Source of the DNA: Pseudomonadota bacterium
Lineage (GTDB): Bacteria > Pseudomonadota > Gammaproteobacteria > Xanthomonadales > Rhodanobacteraceae
Assembly (NCBI GenBank): GCA_018240465.1
Contig: JAFEFS010000092.1
Coordinates: 1-48,948, forward strand
Reading direction: 5' to 3'
Length of the DNA stretch: 48,948 nt
The notes beneath the pieces are model-generated. The model was not told the DNA's origin. It searched no databases and was given only the letters and a program-made list of their open reading frames with translations. Both the position numbers and the translations under genes were made by a program. Below, in pieces: positions 1-8,334 of this stretch (its first letter is position 1; each line of letters starts with the position of its first letter).

Positions 1-561
1 AGCGGCATCTTCTTCACCGGGGGCAACCAGCTGCGCATCTCCACCCTGCTCGGCGGCACGCCGGTCGCGCAGGCGATCCGTGCCTGCAACGCGCGCGGAG
101 TCCACGTCGGAGGCACCAGCGCGGGCGCGAGCATCCTCTCCGAGCACATGATCGCGTTCGGCAAGGAAGGCGCTTCGCCCACGGCCGGCAGCGTGCGCCT
201 CGCGCCGGGTCTGGGCCTGACCAACCGCTTCGTCATCGACCAGCACTTCCGCCAGCGCGACCGCTTGGGCCGCCTGCTCGCGGCGCTGGCCTACAACCCG
301 TTCCTCGTCGGCATCGGCCTCGACGAGGACACGGCCGCGTTCATCCGCCCCGACAACACCCTCGAAGTCGAAGGCTCGGGTGCGGTGACCGTGGTTGACG
401 CCAGCGACATGCAGTTCTCCTCGATGGATCAGGTCAGCGAGGACGAGCCGGTCTGCCTGATCGGCCTCAAGGTGCATATCCTCGTCGCCGGCGCGACCTA
501 CAATCTCGCCACGCGCACGGCGTCGGCCGGGTCGCTGGTATCACCGAAACAAACGCACTGA
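1..561 (+). CDS. cphB: Cyanophycinase, 3' part (5' end outside window)
   Basis: The frame is open from base 1 and ends at TGA 559-561, so only the last 186 codons are present. Cyanophycinase is a serine exopeptidase (peptidase S51 fold) that releases beta-Asp-Arg dipeptides from cyanophycin. Visible are the segment FFTGGNQLRI and the nucleophile elbow GGTSAGAS (about codons 37-44 of the visible part), in which the Ser of TSAG is the expected nucleophile. The C-terminal half contains GIGLDEDTA, also typical of the family. The cyanophycin synthetase gene starts 82 bases downstream on the same strand, which supports the call. The N-terminal glycine-rich part cannot be judged from this window. 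Confidence 0.9.
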   Translation, partial: SGIFFTGGNQLRISTLLGGTPVAQAIRACNARGVHVGGTSAGASILSEHMIAFGKEGASPTAGSVRLAPGLGLTNRFVIDQHFRQRDRLGRLLAALAYNPFLVGIGLDEDTAAFIRPDNTLEVEGSGAVTVVDASDMQFSSMDQVSEDEPVCLIGLKVHILVAGATYNLATRTASAGSLVSPKQTH

Positions 562-643
562 GCCTTTCCGCCGATTGGCGGATTGCGCTTTTTGTGCTTT
601 CCTTGGAGGCATGGGGCGAGTTGCCCCGACTCAGGGAATCGAT

Positions 644-3436
644 ATGCGCATACTCGACCGCTCCGTCTACGTCGGCCCCTCGCTGTACGCGCACTTCCCG
701 GTCATCAAGCTCGAGCTCGACCTCGGCGAACTGGAAAACTGGCCGACCGCCAAACTCGGCGACCAATTCATCGACGGCCTCGTCGCCGCCCTGCCCGGCC
801 TGCAGGAACACGGCTGTTCGTACCGCGAACCGGGCGGCTTCATCCGCCGCATGCGCGAGGGTGAAGGTACCTGGCTCGGGCATGTGCTCGAACATGTCGC
901 GATCGAACTGCAGAACGTCGCCGGCGAGGACGTCACCTTCGGCAAGACGCGCAGCCTCAGCGACGCGCGGCCCGGCGTGTACACCGTGGTCTACGAATAC
1001 GCGCAACGCGAGGAAGGCATCGCCGCGGGCGATCTCGCGCTGCGCCTGCTCTGCTCGCTGCTGCCGGGGAACCTGCGACCGAAGGACAGCGTGCCCGAGG
1101 GCTGGAACTTCGCCGAAGCGCGCGATGCGTTCATCCGCTACGCGCAGCGCCGCGCACTCGGTCCGTCGACCGCCTCGCTCGTGCGCGCCGCCGAGCAGCG
1201 CGACATCCCCTGGCTGCGGCTCAACGAGCAGTCGCTCGTGCAGCTCGGCCACGGCAAGTACCAGCAGCGCATCCAGGCGACGGTGACCGGACGCACCTCG
1301 CATATCGCCGTGGAATTGGCGAGCGACAAGGAGGAGACGAACAAGATCCTCGCCTCGCTCGGCCTGCCGGTGCCGAAACAGGAACTCGTGCGCAGCGAGG
1401 AAGGCGCGCTGCGCGCCGCGCGCCGGCTCGGCGGTCCGGTCGTGACGAAACCCTACAACGGCAACCACGGCCGCGGCATCACGATCGCAATCACGAAAGA
1501 CGAGGACGTGATCGCCGGCTTCAAGGCCGCGCAGGAACACTCGAACTCGGTCATCGTCGAAACCTATCTCGCCGGCGACGACCATCGCCTGCTCGTCGTC
1601 AATGGCGAGCTCGTCGCCGCGACCAAACGCACGCCGGGCCATGTCGTTGGCGACGGCACGCGTACGGTGCGCGAGCTCGTCGAGATCGTCAACTCCGATC
1701 CGCGTCGCGGCGTCGGTCACGAGAAGGTACTGACGAAGTTGCAGCTCGACCGCGAGGCGACCGTGATGCTCGAAGGCGCCGGCCTCAGCTTCGACTCGGT
1801 GCCGGAGAAGGGCCGCGTCGTACCGCTGCGCAAGACCGCGAACCTGTCGACCGGCGGCACCGCGACCGACGTGACCGACATCATTCATCCCGACAATCGC
1901 GACATGGCCGTGCGTGCGGTGCGCGCGATCGGACTCGATGTCGGCGGCGTGGACTTCCTTTCGCCGAACATCGCCGAGAGCTACAAGAAGGTCGGCGGCG
2001 GCATCTGCGAGATCAACGCCGCGCCGGGTTTCCGCATGCACGTTTCGCCCAGCGAAGGCACGCCGCGCGACGCGGCCGGGCCGGTGATCGACATGCTGTT
2101 TCCGCAAGGCACGCCGTCGCGCGTGCCGATCGCCGCGATCACCGGCACCAACGGCAAGACGACCACGTCGCGCATGCTCGCCCACATCGCCAAGATGGCC
2201 GGCTACACGCCGGGCCTGACCACCACGGACGGCGTCTACATCGACGGCCAGCGCACGGTCGAGGGCGACATGACCGGGCCGGTGTCGACGCGCATGGTGC
2301 TGGCCGATCCGAACATCGACATCGCCGTGCTCGAAGTCGCGCGCGGTGGCCTGCTGCGTGCCGGCATGGGCGTGCCCGAGGTCAATGTCGCCGCGGTGCT
2401 CAACGTGCAGAGCGACCATCTCGGCTTGAAGGGCATCGACACGCTCGAACAGCTCGCCGAAGTGAAGCGCATCCCGATCGAGGTCGCCAAGGATTGCGTC
2501 GTGCTCAACGCCGACGATCCGCACGTGCTCAAGATGTCGGCCTACACCGAGGCCAAGGTCATCTGCTACGTGACGATGAACCCCTCGCATGCGCTCGTGC
2601 GCGAACACGTGCGCGCGGGCGGCCGCGCCTGCGCGCTCGAAGCCGGCGTCAACGGCTCGATGATCACGCTGTACGACAAGGGCAGCCATATCCCGCTGAT
2701 GTGGACGCACCTGATTCCCGCGACGCTCGAAGGCCGCGCGCTGCACAACGTGCAGAACGCAATGGTCGCGGCCAGCCTCGCCTTCGCCCTCGGCATCAAG
2801 CTCGACGCGATCCGCCAGGGCCTGCGCACGTTCGACACCACGTTCTTCCAGGCACCCGGCCGCATGAACGTGTTCAACGAGCATCCGTTCAAGGTGCTGA
2901 TGGACTACGGTCACAACGCGCACGCGGTCGGGGTGATGGCTGACCTTGCCGGGCGCCTCGACGTGAGCGGACGCCGCATCGTCGTCGTCGCCGGGCCGGG
3001 CGACCGCCGCGACGAGGATCTCGTCGAGATCGCGGGTGCGGTTGCCGGCAAGTTCGACCACTACATCGTGCGCCGCGACGACGCGCTGCGCGGCCGCGAC
3101 GGCGACGAGGTACCGCGCATCATCGCCAGGGCGTTGCAGGACAAAGGCGTGCCGGCATCCGCGATCACGACCATTCCCGACGAGCAGGAAGCGATAGCCG
3201 CCGCGCTGAAGATGGGCCAGCCCGGCGACCTGCTGCTGGTGTTCGCCGATGCGCTCGTGCGCTCATGGAAGCAGATCACCAAGTTCCATGCCGAGGGCAC
3301 GCCGGCGCCCGCGGTCAAGCGCGTCGAACCGGTCGCCGCGATCGAGACCGTGGTCGAGGAGCGCGCCGTGGTCGAGATGGACGGTCTGATTCGCGACGAA
3401 CGCGGCATCCGCTTCGCGCGCGACACCGAAGACTGA
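644..3436 (+). CDS. cphA: Cyanophycin synthetase (CphA1-type)
   Basis: Polymerises aspartate and arginine into the reserve polymer cyanophycin using ATP. The 930-residue product has the usual three parts: an N-terminal domain (1 to about 160), an ATP-grasp domain (about 210-470, with VVTKPYNGNHGRG near 268) that activates the Asp carboxylate, and a Mur-ligase-like domain with P-loop GTNGKTT at 501-507 that adds Arg. I place the start at ATG 644, preceded by AGGGA at a good distance. The resulting N-terminus MRILDRSVYVGP matches the family, whereas the longer open frame from TTG 575 adds 23 unrelated residues. It follows cphB and is followed after 7 bases by a Mur-ligase paralogue, so the three are probably one operon. 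Confidence 0.95.
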   Translation: MRILDRSVYVGPSLYAHFPVIKLELDLGELENWPTAKLGDQFIDGLVAALPGLQEHGCSYREPGGFIRRMREGEGTWLGHVLEHVAIELQNVAGEDVTFGKTRSLSDARPGVYTVVYEYAQREEGIAAGDLALRLLCSLLPGNLRPKDSVPEGWNFAEARDAFIRYAQRRALGPSTASLVRAAEQRDIPWLRLNEQSLVQLGHGKYQQRIQATVTGRTSHIAVELASDKEETNKILASLGLPVPKQELVRSEEGALRAARRLGGPVVTKPYNGNHGRGITIAITKDEDVIAGFKAAQEHSNSVIVETYLAGDDHRLLVVNGELVAATKRTPGHVVGDGTRTVRELVEIVNSDPRRGVGHEKVLTKLQLDREATVMLEGAGLSFDSVPEKGRVVPLRKTANLSTGGTATDVTDIIHPDNRDMAVRAVRAIGLDVGGVDFLSPNIAESYKKVGGGICEINAAPGFRMHVSPSEGTPRDAAGPVIDMLFPQGTPSRVPIAAITGTNGKTTTSRMLAHIAKMAGYTPGLTTTDGVYIDGQRTVEGDMTGPVSTRMVLADPNIDIAVLEVARGGLLRAGMGVPEVNVAAVLNVQSDHLGLKGIDTLEQLAEVKRIPIEVAKDCVVLNADDPHVLKMSAYTEAKVICYVTMNPSHALVREHVRAGGRACALEAGVNGSMITLYDKGSHIPLMWTHLIPATLEGRALHNVQNAMVAASLAFALGIKLDAIRQGLRTFDTTFFQAPGRMNVFNEHPFKVLMDYGHNAHAVGVMADLAGRLDVSGRRIVVVAGPGDRRDEDLVEIAGAVAGKFDHYIVRRDDALRGRDGDEVPRIIARALQDKGVPASAITTIPDEQEAIAAALKMGQPGDLLLVFADALVRSWKQITKFHAEGTPAPAVKRVEPVAAIETVVEERAVVEMDGLIRDERGIRFARDTED

Positions 3437-3443
3437 AAGCGGC

Positions 3444-5252
3444 ATGACGATTCCGTTCGAGGATTCGCGCCGCCTGACCGGCGCCAATCTCTACTTCCCC
3501 GTGCCCGGCGCCGTGCTCGACACCGCGCCGGGAATCTTTGTGGACGATGCGGCCGTCGAGCGCTGGCGCGCCAATATCGATCGGCTGCGCCGCGAACTCG
3601 ACTGGCCGGAAATCGAAACCGCGGCGCGCTTGCGCGATGGCACCGGCTCGCTCGCGATCACCGCGCCGATCGATCAGCTTTTCACGGCCACCGAAGTCAA
3701 CGAGCTGGCGTTTGAGCAGACCCTGCTTCCCTTCTCCCCCGCGGGAAGGAAAGATTTTTTTCATGCTCCCGCTTATCCCGCGATTTGGGACCCGGAACTT
3801 GCGCTGCATACGTTGCAACGTGCATCCGTCGCGGAACGGCAACCCCGCCTGGTTGCATTGCTCGACGAAGCGCACCGACGCGATCTTCCCCCTGTGCTCG
3901 ATGACACCGAACTGACGCTCGGCGCAGGCAGCGGCGCACGCACCTGGCCGCTCGATGCGCTGCCCTCGATCAGCGCCGTCGATTGGCCATCGCTGCACGG
4001 CATTCCGGTCGCACTCGTCACCGGCTCGAACGGCAAGACGACGACGACGCGCCTCGTCGCCGCGATCAGCGAACGCGCGGGACGGTGCACCGCCTTCAGC
4101 AGCACCGACGGCGTCGTCATCGGCGGCGAACTCGTCGCTGCGGGCGACTACTCAGGCCCCGCCGGCGCGCGCACCGCATTGCGCGATGCGCGCAGCGAAG
4201 CGGCGGTGCTCGAAACCGCGCGTGGCGGCATCCTGCGCCGGGGACTCGCAGTCGAGCGCGTGCAGGCGGCGATCGTCACCAACATCAGCGCCGACCACTT
4301 CGGTGAGTACGGCGTGCACGACCTCGACGATCTCGCCGATGCCAAGCTCGTCGTCGCGCATGCGTTGCGCGCCGACGGCACGCTCGTGCTGAATGCCGAT
4401 GACGAGGTTCTCGTGCGCAAGAGCCGGCAATCGGGATTCGCGATTCGAGAATCGGAAAAAGCGAAACGTCTGGCCTGGTTCGCACTCGATGCGGATCATC
4501 CGCGCTTGATCGAACACCGCGCGCGCGGCGGCATGACCTGCGGGGTGAGCGACGGAAAACTCCTCCTGCACGCGGACGGAATCGATCGCTCGCTTGGACG
4601 CATCGCCGACATGCCGCTGAGCGCAAACGGTGCGGCGAAATACAACATCGCCAACCTCGCCGGTGCCGCGCTGCTTGCCCACGCGCTGGGCATCGATGAT
4701 GCCGACATCGCGCAGGTATGCGCCGCGTTCGGGGCACGCAACAGCGACAATCCGGGCCGGCTGATGCGCTGGCGTTTTGGCGCGACGACGGTGATCGTCG
4801 ACTACGCGCACAATCCGGACGGACTGCGCGGCCTGCTCGAAGTTGCGCGCAGTCTGCATCCGCAAGGCCGCCTTGCGCTCGTGCTCGGCCAGGCCGGCAA
4901 TCGCGAAGATGCGGACATCCGCGAGCTGGCCGCCGTCGCCGCGCGCAACTGCCCCGACTTCGTCGTGCTGAAGGAACTCGCGAGCTACGCGCGCGGGCGC
5001 GCCTTGGGCGAGGTGGTTGCCCTGCTGCGCGCGGAGTTGGCACGCGAAGGCGTCGCGGAAAATGCCATGACCTTGCGCGACAACGAAATCGACGCAGCCC
5101 GTGGCGCGCTCGCCTGGGCACGCGACGGCGACCTGCTGGTCCTGCCGATCCACGACAAGCAGGGACGCGCCGATGTGGTCGCTCTGCTCGACAAACTTGC
5201 TGCGACGGAGTGGGAACCGGGCTTGGCGTTGCCGGCACGCAATCCTGCATAA
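3444..5252 (+). CDS. Mur ligase family protein, short CphA paralogue
   Basis: A 602-residue protein starting MTIPFEDSRRL, 7 bases after cphA. The P-loop GSNGKTTTT lies at residues 195-203, followed by Mur-ligase landmarks (LETARGGILRRG, NISADHFGEYG, VDYAHNPDG). It resembles the Mur-ligase half of CphA but has no ATP-grasp domain; the first 190 residues are a different N-terminal region. Such proteins sit next to cphA in several proteobacteria, but I know of no established reaction; amide-bond formation with Arg or a dipeptide in the cyanophycin pathway is an inference. Two short stretches look like in-frame insertions of repeat DNA (about 3727-3760 and 4432-4456). No ribosome-binding site is strong, so translation may be coupled to cphA. 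Confidence 0.8.
   Translation: MTIPFEDSRRLTGANLYFPVPGAVLDTAPGIFVDDAAVERWRANIDRLRRELDWPEIETAARLRDGTGSLAITAPIDQLFTATEVNELAFEQTLLPFSPAGRKDFFHAPAYPAIWDPELALHTLQRASVAERQPRLVALLDEAHRRDLPPVLDDTELTLGAGSGARTWPLDALPSISAVDWPSLHGIPVALVTGSNGKTTTTRLVAAISERAGRCTAFSSTDGVVIGGELVAAGDYSGPAGARTALRDARSEAAVLETARGGILRRGLAVERVQAAIVTNISADHFGEYGVHDLDDLADAKLVVAHALRADGTLVLNADDEVLVRKSRQSGFAIRESEKAKRLAWFALDADHPRLIEHRARGGMTCGVSDGKLLLHADGIDRSLGRIADMPLSANGAAKYNIANLAGAALLAHALGIDDADIAQVCAAFGARNSDNPGRLMRWRFGATTVIVDYAHNPDGLRGLLEVARSLHPQGRLALVLGQAGNREDADIRELAAVAARNCPDFVVLKELASYARGRALGEVVALLRAELAREGVAENAMTLRDNEIDAARGALAWARDGDLLVLPIHDKQGRADVVALLDKLAATEWEPGLALPARNPA
3727..3760. repeat. GC palindromic element inside the Mur-ligase paralogue
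   Basis: A CTTCTCCCCCGCGGGAAGG-like palindrome followed by a run of seven T, read in frame as part of the N-terminal region. It resembles the CTCTCCCC/GGGGAGAG elements at 15580 and 24457. The T run inside a GC-rich gene makes it look like a terminator-type hairpin embedded in coding sequence. Confidence 0.4.
4432..4456. repeat. GATTCG iteration inside the Mur-ligase paralogue
   Basis: Two GATTCG units are followed by the inverted form CGAATC (as GAGAATCGG), read in frame as part of SGFAIRESEKAK. Short GGGATTCG iterations are usually intergenic in xanthomonads; here one appears to have been absorbed into a coding sequence without shifting the frame. Confidence 0.4.
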
Positions 5253-5269
5253 GCGCGGTTCCGCGCTTT
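5251..5269. terminator. Hairpin between convergent genes
   Basis: AAGCGCGG and CCGCGCTT form an 8-bp stem with a tiny loop, followed by T on the plus strand. It overlaps the stop codon of the Mur-ligase paralogue and precedes the end of the convergent GT39 gene, so it may serve both. Confidence 0.6.
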
Positions 5270-5276
5270 CCGGCAA

Positions 5277-6788
5277 CTACATAAATTCGACTAACTTCGG
5301 CCACGACTCCACCAGCGGCTTGCGCACACCGCGGCAGAGAAAGATGTTCGGGTGATACTTCGTTTCCTCGTTGGCAACGCCGGCATCGTTTCTGGTGTGG
5401 CCGGCAAGTTCGACCGTCGTGCACGGCGCGTCGAGGTCCTTGCGATCGGCACCGACGACGATCATGTTCAGCGGCGTCGGCCCGTAGGGCCCGCGTAGCC
5501 AGAACGAGTTGGCCGCACTCCACGCCTGCGGCAGGCCGTATTGCGGGCCGTACAGATCGAGCGCGCCGGCTTCGCCGTAGTTGCTCGCCCAGATGCCGGT
5601 TTGCGCGCGCTCCTCCGGCGTCAGGCCATCGCGGATGCGGGCGACTTCGCGCACGAGCTCCGGCCAGCCGAACTGTTCGCGGAAGTCGCCGTTGAGGTCG
5701 TTGACTCGCGCCCACGCCGGCGAATTCACCGGCACCAGCGGCAGGCAAATGCGCAATACGATCGCGCCGCAAAGCACGATCACGAACGAAGCAGCCCACG
5801 CCGTACGGCGCCATTTCGCGGCCCCCATGCCCTCGATCACCGCCTGCAATTGCACCGCGCCGGTCGCGATCAACATTGGGTACAACGGCGCCGCGTAGTA
5901 GCCGCGGCCGCGCGCGACGACGAAGATCGCGAACGGAACCAGCGCCATCCAACCGAGGATGCGCCAACGCCTGCCACGCTCGGTCGCGAACACGTTCCAG
6001 AGCCCGAGCAGCCACAAAGGCACGGTAAATGGATTCGAAGCGATATAGAGCTGTTGCAACAGGAAACCATCGGCGCGACCGATGCGCATGTCGCGCGCAT
6101 GGATGAACTGGAGCATGTCGAAGGTGACAAAATCGTGCCGGTACAGCCAGATCAGATTCGGCAGGAAAATCAGCAACGACAAAGCGACTCCGCACCACAG
6201 CCACTTGCCGCGCAGGTCGGCGCGCAGTGGAGTCAACAGGACACCGGCGGCCACTCCCGCGGCGAAGAACGCCGCGGTGTACTTGGTCATCATGCCGAGT
6301 CCCACCATCGCACCGATGGCGAGCCACCAGCGCGCATCGCCGGATTCGATGCGACAGACGACGAAATACGCCAGCAGCACGTACCAGAGAAAATCGAAGG
6401 TGACGTACATGAACAGCGCGCTTCCGGACAACGACACCGGACCGAGCGCGACGGCGAATGCCGCGACCAGCATGGCCGCGCGACCGCCGCCGATCCGCTT
6501 CACCATCAAGCCCGCAACGACGAAGACGATGCTCTGCGCCAGCGCGGGGAAGAACCGGAATCCGGCGAGCGAAGCGCCGAACCATTCCCATTCGATGCGG
6601 CCGAGGAACGGCGTCAGCGGCGGATAGGCGACGAAGCCCCAGTCGAGGTGGCGCGCGTCGCTGAGAAACTGCAGTTCATCGCGATGAAAGCCGTACTGCC
6701 CGTTCGTCGCGACGTGGAAAACCAGCTTGGCCGTGGCCAGCACCAACAGCAACATCACGTCGCGATCGAAGCCGCGTTTCGTCATCAT
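5277..6788 (-). CDS. GT39/ArnT-type membrane glycosyltransferase
   Basis: A 503-residue, strongly hydrophobic protein with about ten or more membrane segments, of the PMT_2/ArnT-like superfamily that transfers sugars from polyprenyl-phosphate donors at the outer face of the inner membrane. The early loop has FHRDELQFL, where the acidic residues after the first helix fit the catalytic DE/D motif of GT-C enzymes, and then YPPLTPFLGR. The start is ATG 6788 (a second ATG follows at once), preceded by AGGA at 8 bases; the longer open frame to 6962 runs into the neighbouring gene. Acceptor and sugar cannot be deduced. It stands alone, convergent with the cyanophycin genes. Confidence 0.8.
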   Translation of the reverse strand: MMTKRGFDRDVMLLLVLATAKLVFHVATNGQYGFHRDELQFLSDARHLDWGFVAYPPLTPFLGRIEWEWFGASLAGFRFFPALAQSIVFVVAGLMVKRIGGGRAAMLVAAFAVALGPVSLSGSALFMYVTFDFLWYVLLAYFVVCRIESGDARWWLAIGAMVGLGMMTKYTAAFFAAGVAAGVLLTPLRADLRGKWLWCGVALSLLIFLPNLIWLYRHDFVTFDMLQFIHARDMRIGRADGFLLQQLYIASNPFTVPLWLLGLWNVFATERGRRWRILGWMALVPFAIFVVARGRGYYAAPLYPMLIATGAVQLQAVIEGMGAAKWRRTAWAASFVIVLCGAIVLRICLPLVPVNSPAWARVNDLNGDFREQFGWPELVREVARIRDGLTPEERAQTGIWASNYGEAGALDLYGPQYGLPQAWSAANSFWLRGPYGPTPLNMIVVGADRKDLDAPCTTVELAGHTRNDAGVANEETKYHPNIFLCRGVRKPLVESWPKLVEFM

Positions 6789-6939
6789 CGTATTTGTCCT
6801 GAAATCCCGGCGAGCATAACGCATGGGCGACAGTGGCCTCATGCGATCCGCAGGCCCATGATCGGCGACGATATCCGGATGCCACCGGATTTCCTCCCCC
6901 GCGGCGTGTACATCGCCCCCCACTTTCGGCTGCGGCGGC

Positions 6940-8163
6940 TCAAGGATTGCCGAATACCGCACCGTGAGGGATGGCGCTGCCCTGCCAGCCGTCCGGCCAT
7001 GTGCGGGTGAAGTCGATGGTCGTCGTCTCGAGCGTCAGCTTGCCGGTGTGGCGATCGATCGTGGCGAAACGAACCTTGGTGTTGAGTGCGCCGTAACCGG
7101 TGATGGCCAGGCGATCGCCACCCGGTTCCAGCGCGAGCCAATGCGGGTATTCGTCCGCGGGCAGCAGAATGCGGCTGACTTCGCGCGGATGCTCGGGATC
7201 GTGCAGGTCGAGGCTCGCGATCGCGTGTCCGCTTTGCATCGCCTCGACCAGAAAATCGCCGGCGACCACCGGCACCTCGCAGGTGCGATAGCCGAAATCG
7301 TAGACGTGTTGCAGCATCGGATCCTCGCTGGCCAGATTGCGCATGAGGAACAAGCCGCAGTTGAATGTCGGCACCACGACGGTCTCACCGTCGGCCAGAA
7401 CGCGCGGCTCCGATGCATCGGCCGCAGTGTCGTAATACCAATCGGGCGGTTCCGGCAGCGCCAGGGTCTTGATCAGCTTCAGATCGGAGAGCCGCCAGAC
7501 CTGCGCGACGTGACTGACCTGCGCGGCCATCATGTCCGCGCTGCCGGTGACGACGCGATCGTGCTTCTCGTCGACCGCCAGGCTGTACGGCCGGACGTCG
7601 GCGTGTCCCGCTGCCGCGGCCGACGCGGTCCGCACCACCTTGCCTTGCGGATCGAACTCCACCAGCCCGCCGGCGGCATGATTGAAGCCGCCCGAATACT
7701 GAAACGTCGCCAACGTGTTGCCGTTGGCGAGATAGGCGAACGAATGCGGATACCCGTAGGTGCCGACGTCGCCGAATTGGCGCACGAGCCGCGGGTGTAC
7801 GGGGTCATGCAGATCGAAGACGTAGGTGCGGTTGCCCAGCCAGTCGTTGGCGTAGAGGACATCGTTCGCAGGCATCGCATAGTTCGTGTGGTGCGCCTGC
7901 GCCGCGTCTCCCACCGGCAACATCGCAACGAGCTTGCCGAACGACACCCCGGGGCCGATGTCGAAAACCGCGAGGAAATCCTTGCCCAGACCCAATCCCT
8001 TGCGCCGCGCCGGGATGTCGGCCGGCGTCATCTCCATGACCTGCGCGAGAGGCCGCCCGGCCTCCATCGCCCATACGAAAAGATGACGGCTGGAGCCCGG
8101 TGCGGCCACCGCGAGCAACGGGATCGCCAGGCAAACGAGCAACAGAAAACGACGCTGTTTCAT
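6940..8163 (-). CDS. Secreted selenium-binding-protein (SBP56)-like beta-propeller protein
   Basis: A 407-residue protein with a Sec signal peptide (MKQRRFLLLVCLAIPLLAVA, cleavage near AAP). The mature part has features of the SBP56/methanethiol oxidase superfamily: AHHTNY, YANDW, YGYPHSF and a late PHWLALEPGGDRLAITG, with spaced His residues that could bind metal. SBP56 enzymes of some bacteria oxidise methanethiol; whether this divergent member does is unknown. The start is ATG 8163, six bases after AGGGGG; an in-frame ATG at 8169 sits too close to that site. It is divergent from the aldehyde dehydrogenase gene. Confidence 0.65.
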   Translation of the reverse strand: MKQRRFLLLVCLAIPLLAVAAPGSSRHLFVWAMEAGRPLAQVMEMTPADIPARRKGLGLGKDFLAVFDIGPGVSFGKLVAMLPVGDAAQAHHTNYAMPANDVLYANDWLGNRTYVFDLHDPVHPRLVRQFGDVGTYGYPHSFAYLANGNTLATFQYSGGFNHAAGGLVEFDPQGKVVRTASAAAAGHADVRPYSLAVDEKHDRVVTGSADMMAAQVSHVAQVWRLSDLKLIKTLALPEPPDWYYDTAADASEPRVLADGETVVVPTFNCGLFLMRNLASEDPMLQHVYDFGYRTCEVPVVAGDFLVEAMQSGHAIASLDLHDPEHPREVSRILLPADEYPHWLALEPGGDRLAITGYGALNTKVRFATIDRHTGKLTLETTTIDFTRTWPDGWQGSAIPHGAVFGNP

Positions 8164-8271
8164 GTTCATCCCCCTGCGCCAACGATGGAAATCCTAGCGG
8201 AATTCCGGCAGCACCGCTCCAGCCGCGGTGCCAGTATGGCGTATTGGCCCCTTCCAATTCCGCCTTCGCGG

Positions 8272-8302
8272 TTCCGGGAAGGTCCAATTTCCGGATTATA
8301 AT
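8272..8302 (+). promoter_or_regulatory. Possible promoter of the aldehyde dehydrogenase gene
   Basis: A perfect TATAAT lies at 8297-8302, 33 bases before the chosen start, in an AT-richer patch. A weak -35 candidate TTCCGG lies at 8272-8277 with a 19-base spacer, so only the -10 is convincing. Confidence 0.45.
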
Positions 8303-8334
8303 TTGCCGCCTTTGCAAACCCATCTGGAATGTTC

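Noticed and set aside
575..643. Upstream TTG start for cyanophycin synthetase
   Set aside because: The 23 added residues do not resemble the family, and ATG 644 has a proper ribosome-binding site.
467..3061. Very long open frame on the minus strand opposite cphA (864 codons)
   Set aside because: It mirrors the codon structure of the GC-rich cphA gene, has low-complexity Arg/His/Asp composition, no ribosome-binding site and no family resemblance.
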